Source: Thermonema rossianum DSM 10300 (GTDB lineage: Bacteria; Bacteroidota; Bacteroidia; Cytophagales; Thermonemataceae). Taken from it: a stretch of 64,000 nt of DNA. The notes under the pieces were generated by a model. That model searched no databases, was not told where the DNA came from, and worked only from the letters and a program-made list of their open reading frames with translations. Each line of letters starts with the position of its first letter. Within the stretch, counting starts at the first letter, position 1. The stretch is taken from positions 1 to 64,000 of the forward strand of contig NZ_AUGC01000005.1 in assembly GCF_000426825.1 (NCBI RefSeq), given 5' to 3'. Made by a program: the position numbers and the translations under genes. Of this stretch, positions 1-7,488 are shown piece by piece.

Positions 1-66
1 ATAGAAGCTTGAAGAGGGCAATAAACATAAGCAAGAAGGGAAGGTGAGCTTTTTTTAAAAAAATAA

Positions 67-104
67 AAAATTACTTGTGTGCTATTATTATTATTATTGC
101 ATTG
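67..104 (+). promoter_or_regulatory. Possible promoter with ATT-repeat spacer, copy 1
   Basis: The box AAAATTACTTG (67-77) is shared by all three peptide loci. Its TTG could be a -33 element. Nineteen bases later, TTGCATTG (97-104) is a weak match (4 of 6 fixed positions) to the Bacteroidota -7 TAnnTTTG. The ATT repeat (84-98) lies inside the spacer. The shared box is seen; the promoter role is inferred. Confidence 0.35.
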
Positions 105-136
105 TTCGTTTACGGGAGCTCCTACAATAAACGGAC

Positions 137-178
137 ATGTTTGAAAAATGTGTAACCTTAAAAAAGTCAGAGTCATGA
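137..178 (+). other. Possible 13-codon leader ORF, copy 1
   Basis: ATG at 137 opens MFEKCVTLKKSES, and its TGA (176-178) overlaps the ATG of the peptide gene at 175 (ATGA). The same arrangement occurs at 1745-1786, where the peptide differs by one residue. This would fit translational coupling, but the copies are recent duplicates, so conservation alone proves little. An in-frame ATG at 148 is an alternative upstream start. Confidence 0.3.
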
Positions 179-390
179 AGGTGAAATTGTTTTTTGCTGC
201 CATTGCCTTTTTTGCATTATTTTTTGTCTCGAAAAGTGCAGTGCATTCATCGAGCGAAAAACATAAGTTAGCGGCAAAAACTTGTAAAGTGAAAATTGTA
301 GTTATAAATGAAAATGGAGAGAAAAGAAAGGCAAAATGTAGAGCAGCTACTTGTAGCGAAGCGATGCTTTGTGCTTCACAAAAGCTATAA
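175..390 (+). CDS. Small secreted Cys-motif peptide 1
   Basis: A 71-residue lysine-rich peptide of unknown function. Residues 1 to about 21 form a signal peptide (KVK then a long hydrophobic run). The mature part has Cys at 37, 55, 60 and 66. The last three are spaced C-x4-C-x5-C, exactly as in the peptide encoded at 1783-2103, although the rest of the two sequences is unlike. The start at 175 is chosen because the context AGAGTC-ATG is shared with the peptide genes at 1783 and 25494; an in-frame ATG at 148 would place a charged stretch before the signal. It lies 33 bp upstream of a GLPGLI gene. No modifying enzyme is nearby, so a modified natural product is not supported. Disulfides in the exported peptide are plausible. 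Confidence 0.6.
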   Translation: MKVKLFFAAIAFFALFFVSKSAVHSSSEKHKLAAKTCKVKIVVINENGEKRKAKCRAATCSEAMLCASQKL

Positions 391-405
391 TGGTACTTTG
401 AAGTA

Positions 406-420
406 AATAATAATAATAAT
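406..420 (+). repeat. AAT microsatellite before GLPGLI gene
   Basis: Five AAT units end three bases before the ATG at 424, where a ribosome-binding site would sit. Copy-number change here could alter translation of the GLPGLI gene. Confidence 0.7.
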
Positions 421-423
421 GCT

Positions 424-1308
424 ATGAAAAAGCTTCTTACTTGGTGGTTGGCTGCGTTACCGGCGCTGCTCTGGGCGCAGCCACCTATAAAAGTGGAGTA
501 TCTGGTTATAGAAGAGCCTACTTGGAAAAATCAAGAAAAGTTTCCTAAGCCCACTGACAAAAACTCACTGGAGGCTGTGCTATGGGGACTTCCTTCGGAG
601 TGCCTCTATTGGGAAGTACATCCCGGGCTGGATTATGAGACTTGGAAGCAAGAGGAAAATAAACGAATAAGAGAAGAAATACAGAAACAGTTTCAAGAAG
701 GGAAATTAGAAATAGAAGTTTCATATGATGTAACCAAACTTGTAGAAAGCAGAGGAATTTTCCTCCAAAAAGGAGGCAGATGTATAGATGTAGATACTAC
801 TAGAGGAAGGGGTATAGATGAATATGGGCAATATGCATACGAAGAGGTGATTCAAATAAATTGGCAACCTTATCCCAATGAAACCAAAGAAATCTTGGGG
901 TTTAAGTGCTACAAAGCAGAGGGCGACTTTCGCGGGCGGCACTATATCGTATGGTATTGTCCCGACTTGCCCTATCCCTACGGACCATGGAAATTGCATG
1001 GCTTACCCGGCTTGATTCTGGAAGCTCATGACGATTTGAATCAAGTGAACTTTATAGTTAAAAGAATAGATATCTCTGCAAAGGCAGATGAAGAAGTACA
1101 GCAAAAAATAGCTTCTTTCAAAGCGTGGATGAAAAAGCCTCCTATTGAGATTATAAGTCAAGAGGAGCTTTTGAATTGGTTTAAGAAACACACTCGGAGA
1201 AAGCTGAGGAAAGACTTAGCTCAAGGGGTGGAGGTAGAGCTTGATTACAATCCCTATCGGGAACAGCAATTCTATGAGATAGTAAAGGAGGTGTTGAAAG
1301 CAAAGTAA
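424..1308 (+). CDS. GLPGLI family exported protein 1
   Basis: A 294-residue protein with a signal peptide (residues 1-18, ending LLWA before QPP). The family-defining motif GLPGLI lies at 193-198 within a well-conserved block (about 160-201) that includes Cys162 and Cys179. This block is almost the same in the protein at 2197-3114, while the N-terminal 150 residues have diverged, including a charged helical stretch at 72-95. GLPGLI proteins are a Bacteroidota family of unknown biochemical role, usually envelope-located and often near outer-membrane barrels, as here. Start ATG at 424 gives a clean signal peptide. Its partner is the peptide gene 33 bp upstream, and a strong terminator follows at 1317. 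Confidence 0.92.
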   Translation: MKKLLTWWLAALPALLWAQPPIKVEYLVIEEPTWKNQEKFPKPTDKNSLEAVLWGLPSECLYWEVHPGLDYETWKQEENKRIREEIQKQFQEGKLEIEVSYDVTKLVESRGIFLQKGGRCIDVDTTRGRGIDEYGQYAYEEVIQINWQPYPNETKEILGFKCYKAEGDFRGRHYIVWYCPDLPYPYGPWKLHGLPGLILEAHDDLNQVNFIVKRIDISAKADEEVQQKIASFKAWMKKPPIEIISQEELLNWFKKHTRRKLRKDLAQGVEVELDYNPYREQQFYEIVKEVLKAK

Positions 1309-1316
1309 GAGGCGTA

Positions 1317-1350
1317 CACAAAAGAGACGACGGCTGTTGTCTCTTTTGTG
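1317..1350 (+). terminator. Intrinsic hairpin after GLPGLI 1
   Basis: Perfect 12-bp stem (1317-1328 with 1339-1350) and a 10-base loop. The right arm itself carries TTTT. It separates the first peptide-GLPGLI unit from the second. Confidence 0.75.
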
Positions 1351-1445
1351 CTATATAGTGGCTTCGAAGCACTTCTTCTTGAGAGGAGTATTTAAGCAAA
1401 AAAGAAGCCCTGTCGTGCTTACAAGCCCGTAGCATGGCTCAATTG

Positions 1446-1570
1446 AGGTCTCTTGCTCGCTTCGCTCGTTCGGGATAACAAGCTGTGTTTGATACGAAAT
1501 AACAAGGGCAGCTTCTTTTAGATGCCATAAGAAGCAAAAGAGATTTCCCGCATGCGCTCGAAATGGCAAA
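1446..1570. repeat. Dispersed palindromic repeat R1 (degenerate)
   Basis: A copy of the element found also near 6213, 11753, 18176, 18375, 25101 and 29492. It carries a GCTCGCTTCGCTCGTTCG arm, the inner word GAAGCAAAAGAGATTTC, and a terminal GCGCTCGAAATGGCA arm. The gap 1351-1610 holds this element and no supported gene. Confidence 0.75.
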
Positions 1571-1610
1571 GGAGGGGGCTAAATGACAAGGGGGAGCCCC
1601 GGAATGCTAA

Positions 1611-1786
1611 ATAGAAGCTTGAAGAGGGCAATAAACATAAGCAAGAAGGGAAGGTGAGCTTTTTTTAAAAAAATAAAAAATTACTTGTGTGCTATTATTA
1701 TTATTGCATTGTTCGTTTACGGGAGCTCCTACAAATAAACGAATATGTTTGAAAAATGTGTAACCTTAAAAAAAGCAGAGTCATGA
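1611..1786 (+). repeat. Leader repeat of peptide gene, copy 2
   Basis: Second copy of the repeat at 1-178. The ATT tract (1694-1705) has four units instead of five. The palindrome GGAGCTCC is at 1722-1729, and a 13-codon ORF at 1745-1786 overlaps the peptide start by ATGA. The AAAATTACTTG box is at 1677-1687; the spacer to the weak -7-like TTGCATTG (1704-1711) is 16 bases here against 19 in copy 1. Confidence 0.9.
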
Positions 1787-2103
1787 AAAAGATTTTATTT
1801 TCTTTGATTTTGATGTTGGCAGTCAACGCCGGCAGTATGGCATCAAGTGTATTGTCTGAGAAAGAGGAAATAAAAGCACTTCCAAGTGTTGAGTACGGCT
1901 TTGTAGAAAAGTACTCTGAAGAAGAAAGCTGTACAGTGACAGTTACGCTTTCAGCTACGTTTTCCCTTTTGGGACAGTCCGTAACAGTTACCTCTTCAGC
2001 TAGTTGCACTGCTGATACCTGCGAAGAAGCAGGAGACTGTGCATCAGCCGGTGCATTACTCGGGTTGAAAGCTGCTAAAAAGTCACTTGCTGATGTATTC
2101 TAA
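1783..2103 (+). CDS. Small secreted Cys-motif peptide 2
   Basis: A 106-residue peptide with a signal peptide (residues 1 to about 20, ending GSMA). The mature part is acidic at first (EKEEIKALPS), then a Thr/Ser/Val-rich stretch (50-73) suggests beta structure, and it ends in a Cys cluster: Cys50, 75, 80 and 86, with C-x4-C-x5-C as in peptide 1. A small-residue and lysine tail follows. The ATG at 1783 is preferred over 1756 because of the shared AGAGTC-ATG context. A terminator-like hairpin lies directly downstream, so this peptide may be made in excess over the GLPGLI protein encoded after it. Function unknown; no processing enzyme is nearby. Confidence 0.65.
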   Translation: MKKILFSLILMLAVNAGSMASSVLSEKEEIKALPSVEYGFVEKYSEEESCTVTVTLSATFSLLGQSVTVTSSASCTADTCEEAGDCASAGALLGLKAAKKSLADVF

Positions 2104-2110
2104 GTATCTT

Positions 2111-2145
2111 GCCTTCTCCCTCTCTTTTGAGAGGGGGGCTTTTTA
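2111..2145 (+). terminator. Terminator or attenuator between peptide 2 and GLPGLI 2
   Basis: Stem CCCTCTC (2118-2124) with GAGAGGG (2129-2135), loop TTTT, followed by GGGCTTTTT. It stands just after the peptide stop and before the GLPGLI start at 2197. Confidence 0.75.
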
Positions 2146-2196
2146 CTAAATTAGTAATATTAATATTCGTGTAATAATAAAAAATATAATTTGGTG

Positions 2197-3114
2197 ATGA
2201 GATGTTTAGTAATGCTATTTTTGTTAATTCCGGCGTGTGATCTCTTTGCCCAACAAACTGTACATGTGGAGTATCTGGTAGTAGAAGACATGAAGTGGAA
2301 CAATGCCGATACCTTCCCCGAGCCTACTGATTTAAACACCCTGCATGCAGATTTGTGGATACATTCTTCGGGGCAGGTTTATCATGAGGTGAAAGAGGGC
2401 AAAACCGTCGATGAGTTAATTGAAGAGGAGTTGGATAAAGGCTTAGAAGAAGTACAAGAAAAAATGGGGAAGGAAATTGAAGCGGGCAATAATAATGTGC
2501 ATGTTAATATCAATATCAACATTGAGGAAGGGAAACTGAAAAGAGAAACATGGTTGGTTTTTGAAGGTGAATATGTGGTTGATTTCGACACTGTCTCGCA
2601 AGAAAGGACTATGTTTGCTTCTTATCCTGCATATTGTGAGCCGGAGAGCGCTTTAAAAATAGCTTGGAAACTCTTCCCCAATCAGAAAAAGAAGATAGCC
2701 GGCTTTACTTGCTACAAAGCCGAAGGCGACTTTCGCGGACGACACTATGTGGCGTGGTATTGCCCCGACTTGCCGTATCCTTACGGTCCATGGAAGCTAC
2801 ATGGTTTGCCCGGCTTGATCCTGGAAGCTTATGACAGCAAAAGAAAAGTCAACTTTCTGTTCCAGTCCTACAGTTCTACCAAAGAAGTACAAAAGCAATA
2901 TGAGCAGCTTAGTGGCAAAGTACCCCGCTTACCAAAAGATGACTGCATAGACCGTGAAACGTACTTGAAAGCTTTTGGTGAGGGCATCAAGCAATGGCGA
3001 CGAAAACTAATCGCGACAATAGGGGCTTCGAGCGCAGATGTCTCAGTAAGAACGGATGAAGAAGTAAAAGAAATGTATAGAGAGAAGGATTATGCTGACT
3101 ATATACCCAAATAA
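2197..3114 (+). CDS. GLPGLI family exported protein 2
   Basis: A 305-residue paralogue of the protein at 424-1308. The signal peptide runs to about residue 18 (DLFA before QQ). The start is the ATG at 2197; upstream in-frame TTG and GTG are less likely. GLPGLI is at 203-208, inside the same conserved block with Cys172 and Cys189. The N-terminal part differs: residues 70-110 are a long acidic helix-like stretch followed by alternating Asn-Ile-Val. The nucleotide match to copy 1 is strong only over the core (around 2700-2830 against 900-1030), which shows duplication followed by divergence of the rest. A receptor-like barrel gene follows at 3384. Confidence 0.92.
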   Translation: MRCLVMLFLLIPACDLFAQQTVHVEYLVVEDMKWNNADTFPEPTDLNTLHADLWIHSSGQVYHEVKEGKTVDELIEEELDKGLEEVQEKMGKEIEAGNNNVHVNININIEEGKLKRETWLVFEGEYVVDFDTVSQERTMFASYPAYCEPESALKIAWKLFPNQKKKIAGFTCYKAEGDFRGRHYVAWYCPDLPYPYGPWKLHGLPGLILEAYDSKRKVNFLFQSYSSTKEVQKQYEQLSGKVPRLPKDDCIDRETYLKAFGEGIKQWRRKLIATIGASSADVSVRTDEEVKEMYREKDYADYIPK

Positions 3115-3383
3115 AAAAACTGAAAGGTGGAGAACGTATTTTGGGAAGGCTGCCGGCAAGTATGTCGCAGCTTAACCCGCAGAATCAATAAATTTATATA
3201 GAATAGAGGGGGAAGCCTTTTTTCCTTATGCTTAGAAGAAAGTAAGGCGAAAATAATTTCTACATCTCTACCTCTTTCGATGTTTTCTTTTGCTATATTC
3301 GGCAAGCTGGTAAGACAGAAGTCGAAGCCAAGGCGCTCTCATTAGTAGATAGGAGCGCCAAAATATAAAGAGAGTAAACTAAC

Positions 3384-6122
3384 ATGAAAAAATATATCGC
3401 TGTCTTTTTACTCTTGCTATGCTTTTTTTGGGGGGCAATGCCCACATATGCACAGCAGGTGAGGATACAGGGGCAAGTAATAGACACGCTTACCCGCGAA
3501 CCGGTAGTAGGGGCTTATGTGCTTTTGAGCGACAGCAGTGGCGCAAAGCAATATGCCTATACCGTATCGGACGAAAACGGCTACTTTGAGATGTCCGCTG
3601 AGCAACAAGCAGAGGGCGGCTACTGGTTTTGGGTCATGAGCATCGGCTATGAAGAATACCGTGCTCGCTGGGACGGCAAGTTTTTTGTGCAGCTCCGGCT
3701 GCAACCTAAAAACTATGAACTGGAGGAAGTGGTTGTGGAAGGTGAAAAATATCCTGTAAAAATCGTGGGCGACAGTGCCATCTTTCGCAGCGAAGACTAC
3801 CGCGACAGCACCGAGCTGACCGTTGCCGATGTATTGAACAAATTGCCTGATGTGAAGGTCGAAGCCGGCAAGATATATTACCGCGGTAAGCTGGTGGAGA
3901 ACGTGTATCTGGAAGGTGACAACCTCACCGGTAGCTATTACGAACAGCTTATCAACAGCATATCGGCAGATTTGGTTGAGGAATTTCATTTTGTGGACCG
4001 CTTCGAAGAGGAAGAGGTACTGCGGGGCATCACTACTTCAAACAAACTGATTCTAAACCTGAAAATAAGCGAGCGCTTTCTTCATACATGGACGGGCAGT
4101 GTGCAAGCGCATGCAGGCAACGACTGGCGACGCAAAATCAACGCTTCAATGTTTTATATACGCCAACGGCGGGGGGGCGTTCAGGAAGGCGCCGGCAAAA
4201 AATACGACAAATACTTTAACCTCTTGCATCACAATAGCTTGGGCGAGACGGCAAGCAGCCAATTTGGGGGCTACGACTACCGCGACAACTTCTTGTATGT
4301 GCAACAACCCTTTACACAAAGTGCCACCGAATTCTACGGCATGAGCATCCCTTATATTTTCCCTAATACAACCGGCGGCAGCGTGGTATCCGACAACATA
4401 GGCTTGGTGAAATACCTCAACGATTCCTCGAAGGTGATTCTGTCCGGTTTTGGTTATTACAACGATTTGGGGTATCCGTTCACCTACAGCAGCGATTTCC
4501 GGGCAAATGACATCCGCTTTTCTACCGAAAGCCGCGACGACATACGCCAATACAGGGGAAGCATAGCCGGGCGATTTTTGTATGAAAACACGCTTTCACC
4601 GACCACAAGCATCAAATGGCGCTCGCTGCTCAACCGCCACCAGTTTGACAACCGCTTTTCCAACCTGTACTTCATAGACGGGCAAGCCAATGACTCGTTG
4701 TCGCGTCGTTCGCTCTTGCAGCACCAAGGGCAGGAGCACAGCCTCAAATGGGCAAAGCGTCTGCACAAGCGCCATGGCTTGGAGATGAACCTCTACTACC
4801 AAAGCGGGCAAATGGTAGATGAAATGCAGGTGGACGGCATCTTCGACCGCTATGGGGCTTGGCGGGAAACAGCGGAAGCCTTGTCCCGGGCGCGGCAGCA
4901 ATTGCGTATCGAAGAAGAACGCATGGAAGGCAATATATTATGGCACTTCAAAGCAGCACGGAGAGACAGCCGCCGCCAATTGGGCATATGGTACAACCGC
5001 CACACGCAGCGCTTGGTGCCCCGGCTCTATTTCTTGAACGACGACCGCCAAACCGGCGACAGTTTGAGCTATAGCCCCCCGTACAGCTTGCAGAAACAGC
5101 AATGGATGGCACAGACCGAATGGATGGCAGGAGGCAAGCGCCTGAAAGCATTTTGGCAACTGCAGGCAGGCTTTGAGCAGGCAACACAGGTCGATACCTT
5201 TCGTACCCGCTATACCAACATCACAGGACGCCTGACGATGAGCCAGAACATTGACCTTCGGAGTCGCAAACAAAACAAAAATAAGGGCAAAACCACCCTG
5301 ATTCTCACGCAAAAATGGGAACGCTTTACACCGGACTTAGCGACCGTGGCATCACCTTTATGGATGCGTGAGTTTCGTTCGGTACGCACCGGAGGCGCCC
5401 CCTTCCGGATAGTAAACCGCTATGGCGGTGATGTGCAATTGGAAACTCATTATCGCTTAAAAATAGCCTTGGGAGGACAATACCAAGACCATACCTATGC
5501 ACAACAGTTCCTGCCTTCACCGGTTCTTTCACTATACAACCACGTGTTGCTCGATGACAGCTATCAATGGAAGACAAGTATAGACTTACCGGCTTGGTAT
5601 ATGGATTTCTTGCTGGCGGGGTTGGCTGTTAAGGCGAATTACTTCCAGACGACCGGCAGAAACCGCCTTGCGGAAGATGACCGCTGGTGGCAGAGTGAGC
5701 AATGGAGTGTGTCGGCAGCTTTGCGTTCTGCCTTCTTTGGCTTTTTCAATTATCGCTTATCTGCCGACCGCCGGCAAACGCGCACGCTGGTAAGAAGTGC
5801 AAGCACCGGTGCTTTCCGGAACGAAAACCTCATTCACCATCTACAGCTGGATACTTACTTCGACTTTTTCGACAAGCGGTTGCGTGTAGAATTGCAGCAA
5901 CACTGGCTTCAGTTTAACGACTCGCCCGGAAGCTACTATATCGACTTTGAAGCTACCTGCTACTGGCACCCGAAACGCAAGTTTCCTGTATGGATAGAGG
6001 GGCGCAACCTGACCAACCTTTCCGGAATAGAAATTCGTAGTGTGAGCGATACAGGCAGCAGCTCCGCCCTTTATTGGGTGATGCCCGTTTACGTGACCAT
6101 AGGCACACAGTGGAATTTTTAA
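3384..6122 (+). CDS. Outer-membrane receptor-like beta-barrel (carboxypeptidase-regulatory plus plug)
   Basis: A 912-residue protein with a signal peptide (1-24, ending TYAQ). A carboxypeptidase-regulatory-like beta-sandwich (about 26-110, starting VRIQGQVIDTLTREPVVGAY) is followed by a plug-like segment (about 115-215, ADVLNKLPDVKVEAG then YYRGKLVENVYLEGDN). The long barrel is rich in alternating aromatic residues and ends in Phe (TIGTQWNF), as outer-membrane proteins do. It belongs with TonB-dependent-receptor-like proteins; I see no clear TonB box. It follows the two peptide-GLPGLI units on the same strand, and a similar gene follows the third GLPGLI gene (26706). A hairpin at 3332-3359 and a 270-bp gap suggest its own promoter. 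Substrate unknown. Confidence 0.88.
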   Translation: MKKYIAVFLLLLCFFWGAMPTYAQQVRIQGQVIDTLTREPVVGAYVLLSDSSGAKQYAYTVSDENGYFEMSAEQQAEGGYWFWVMSIGYEEYRARWDGKFFVQLRLQPKNYELEEVVVEGEKYPVKIVGDSAIFRSEDYRDSTELTVADVLNKLPDVKVEAGKIYYRGKLVENVYLEGDNLTGSYYEQLINSISADLVEEFHFVDRFEEEEVLRGITTSNKLILNLKISERFLHTWTGSVQAHAGNDWRRKINASMFYIRQRRGGVQEGAGKKYDKYFNLLHHNSLGETASSQFGGYDYRDNFLYVQQPFTQSATEFYGMSIPYIFPNTTGGSVVSDNIGLVKYLNDSSKVILSGFGYYNDLGYPFTYSSDFRANDIRFSTESRDDIRQYRGSIAGRFLYENTLSPTTSIKWRSLLNRHQFDNRFSNLYFIDGQANDSLSRRSLLQHQGQEHSLKWAKRLHKRHGLEMNLYYQSGQMVDEMQVDGIFDRYGAWRETAEALSRARQQLRIEEERMEGNILWHFKAARRDSRRQLGIWYNRHTQRLVPRLYFLNDDRQTGDSLSYSPPYSLQKQQWMAQTEWMAGGKRLKAFWQLQAGFEQATQVDTFRTRYTNITGRLTMSQNIDLRSRKQNKNKGKTTLILTQKWERFTPDLATVASPLWMREFRSVRTGGAPFRIVNRYGGDVQLETHYRLKIALGGQYQDHTYAQQFLPSPVLSLYNHVLLDDSYQWKTSIDLPAWYMDFLLAGLAVKANYFQTTGRNRLAEDDRWWQSEQWSVSAALRSAFFGFFNYRLSADRRQTRTLVRSASTGAFRNENLIHHLQLDTYFDFFDKRLRVELQQHWLQFNDSPGSYYIDFEATCYWHPKRKFPVWIEGRNLTNLSGIEIRSVSDTGSSSALYWVMPVYVTIGTQWNF

Positions 6123-6212
6123 ATCCCGCTACCTCGAAAAGACAAGAAGGGACACAGGGTGATAAAAGAAGACCTCAAAGAGCAGGGCGCAAGCACAAAG
6201 CATAGTATAAGC

Positions 6213-6360
6213 TGTCATTTCTCACCTCACGCAGCCTGCCATCTCGAACAAGCGAAGCATAGCTTGTCATTTCGAACCGAACGCAGTGAGGTGAGAAATC
6301 TAAATTCCAACAAGCTACAAGAAGCAAAACAGATTTCCCACATGCGCTCGAAATGGCAAA
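6213..6360. repeat. Dispersed palindromic repeat R2
   Basis: TGTCATTTC and GAGGTGAGAAATC arms with the inner word AAGAAGCAAAACAGATTTC and a terminal GCGCTCGAAATGGC. It sits between convergent genes; the gap 6123-6469 contains this element and no gene I can support. Confidence 0.8.
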
Positions 6361-6469
6361 GGAGGGAAGGAGGAAGGTTGAAAAATAAATAAAACGAAAA
6401 GAAAGAGGGGCAAGAAAACAGAAGCAGCCGGAGACGTATTGCTTTGCTTACTGTCTCTGCCCCCATTTT

Positions 6470-7486
6470 TTACCCTTTCAGGTCAGCATCGGAAAAGAGA
6501 CCTTGGCGGCGGGCTTCCTGCAAAAAGAGCTCCGTCATTTCGCTTTTGAAGTTGAACTCAAAGCGTATGTCCATTACATAAGCCTTCAAACGCATCTTTA
6601 AATAAGGGCGCTGTTGGTTCAGCGTATGAAAGAAAAGCACGGTAATGGGCTTGTTCAGATAAATATACTGCGACGTTTGCGCTACTTCGGTGGCTATTTT
6701 ACGCGCCAGTTGGGTGTCTATGTAGGGCGGCAGGAAGAGTTCGGCAACTACTTGGCAGTTGGGTTCACCTGCATTGGAGTTGATGATGGCTTCGTTCATA
6801 AGCTTGCCATTGGGAACACTCACCAGAGAGTCGTCGGGCGTGACAATGCGGGTAGAGCGCAAGCCGATTTCTACCACTTCGCCGTATTGCCCGCCTATTT
6901 CCACTTTGTCGCCTACTTTGAAAGGAGCATCTAAAAGGATTAAAATGCCCCCAAAGACATTTTGCAAAATATCTTGTGAGGCGAAGCCAACGGCAATGCC
7001 CAGCGAAGCCGAGATGGTCAGAATGGTTTCTATGGGAGGGGCAAAGACACCTTCTATGATGATGAAAAGCACGATGAGCCAGCCGAAAATTTTGATGATG
7101 GGCAACAAGCCTTTGACTTGTATGCGGTATTGGGCATTCCGCTCGGCAAAGCGTTCCAGCAAAGCAGAACTGAAGCGGATGATGAAATAGCCGCCCAACG
7201 CAAAAACTATAGCCCAGAATATCTTATGCCAGGCAAAGACTTTATGCAACGGCGGCGGGTTCTGAATGCCTTTGGATGCCTCTTCAGTTTGCTTGGCTTC
7301 TTCTTTCTCTTGAGTGACTGCAGGCGTTTGCAGCTGGAGCTGCACTTGCTGCGCTTCGATACGTATCACTGCCAAGCTGTCTTGGGCAGGACTTTGTTGG
7401 GCACGGGTTTGCGGAGTGGCTACCAGCATGCACAGCAGCCACAAGAAGGGAAGATAATATACGCGTATTTTCATGGTCTTTCGCAT
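6470..7486 (-). CDS. MscS-type mechanosensitive channel with export signal
   Basis: A 338-residue protein with an N-terminal hydrophobic signal or anchor (to about residue 29, TRAQQ), a Glu/Gln-rich linker, a membrane segment at about 87-112, and a second hydrophobic pair leading into the pore helix (LGIAVGFASQDILQNVFGGILIL). The beta domain follows (FKVGDKVEIGG, then VSVPNGKLMNEAIIN). This order is typical of MscS channels, which open on membrane tension to release solutes during osmotic down-shock. The start at 7486 lies two bases after the stop of the large ATPase gene; a second ATG at 7474 is equally good for the signal peptide. The tight linkage to the ATPase suggests a shared transcript and perhaps a shared job. 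Confidence 0.9.
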   Translation of the reverse strand: MRKTMKIRVYYLPFLWLLCMLVATPQTRAQQSPAQDSLAVIRIEAQQVQLQLQTPAVTQEKEEAKQTEEASKGIQNPPPLHKVFAWHKIFWAIVFALGGYFIIRFSSALLERFAERNAQYRIQVKGLLPIIKIFGWLIVLFIIIEGVFAPPIETILTISASLGIAVGFASQDILQNVFGGILILLDAPFKVGDKVEIGGQYGEVVEIGLRSTRIVTPDDSLVSVPNGKLMNEAIINSNAGEPNCQVVAELFLPPYIDTQLARKIATEVAQTSQYIYLNKPITVLFFHTLNQQRPYLKMRLKAYVMDIRFEFNFKSEMTELFLQEARRQGLFSDADLKG

Positions 7487-7488
7487 TT

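Larger units (their letters stand above)
1..178 (+). repeat. Leader repeat of peptide gene, copy 1
   Basis: Near-identical to 1611-1786. The first 83 bases are identical, followed by an ATT microsatellite (five units here, four in copy 2), an 8-bp palindrome GGAGCTCC at 115-122, and the start of a small peptide gene. It begins at base 1, so the repeat, and perhaps another module, probably extends left of the window. The two copies lie 1610 bp apart and mark a tandem duplication of the peptide plus GLPGLI unit. Confidence 0.9.

Noticed and set aside
1446-1570. CRISPR-like appearance of the repeated arms
   Set aside because: No regular spacers, repeats inverted and far apart, and no cas gene in the window.
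175-2103. Lanthipeptide or other RiPP cluster
   Set aside because: No LanB/C/M, radical SAM, ATP-grasp, YcaO or dedicated exporter-protease gene near any peptide gene in this window.
2197-2257. Lipobox in GLPGLI 2 (IPAC)
   Set aside because: Proline before the alanine is unlike a lipobox; cleavage after LFA fits better.
3417-3989. 190-codon minus-strand ORF inside the first barrel gene
   Set aside because: Antisense shadow of a well-supported 912-residue protein.
6159-6392. 77-codon ORF
   Set aside because: Lies wholly in the dispersed repeat R2.
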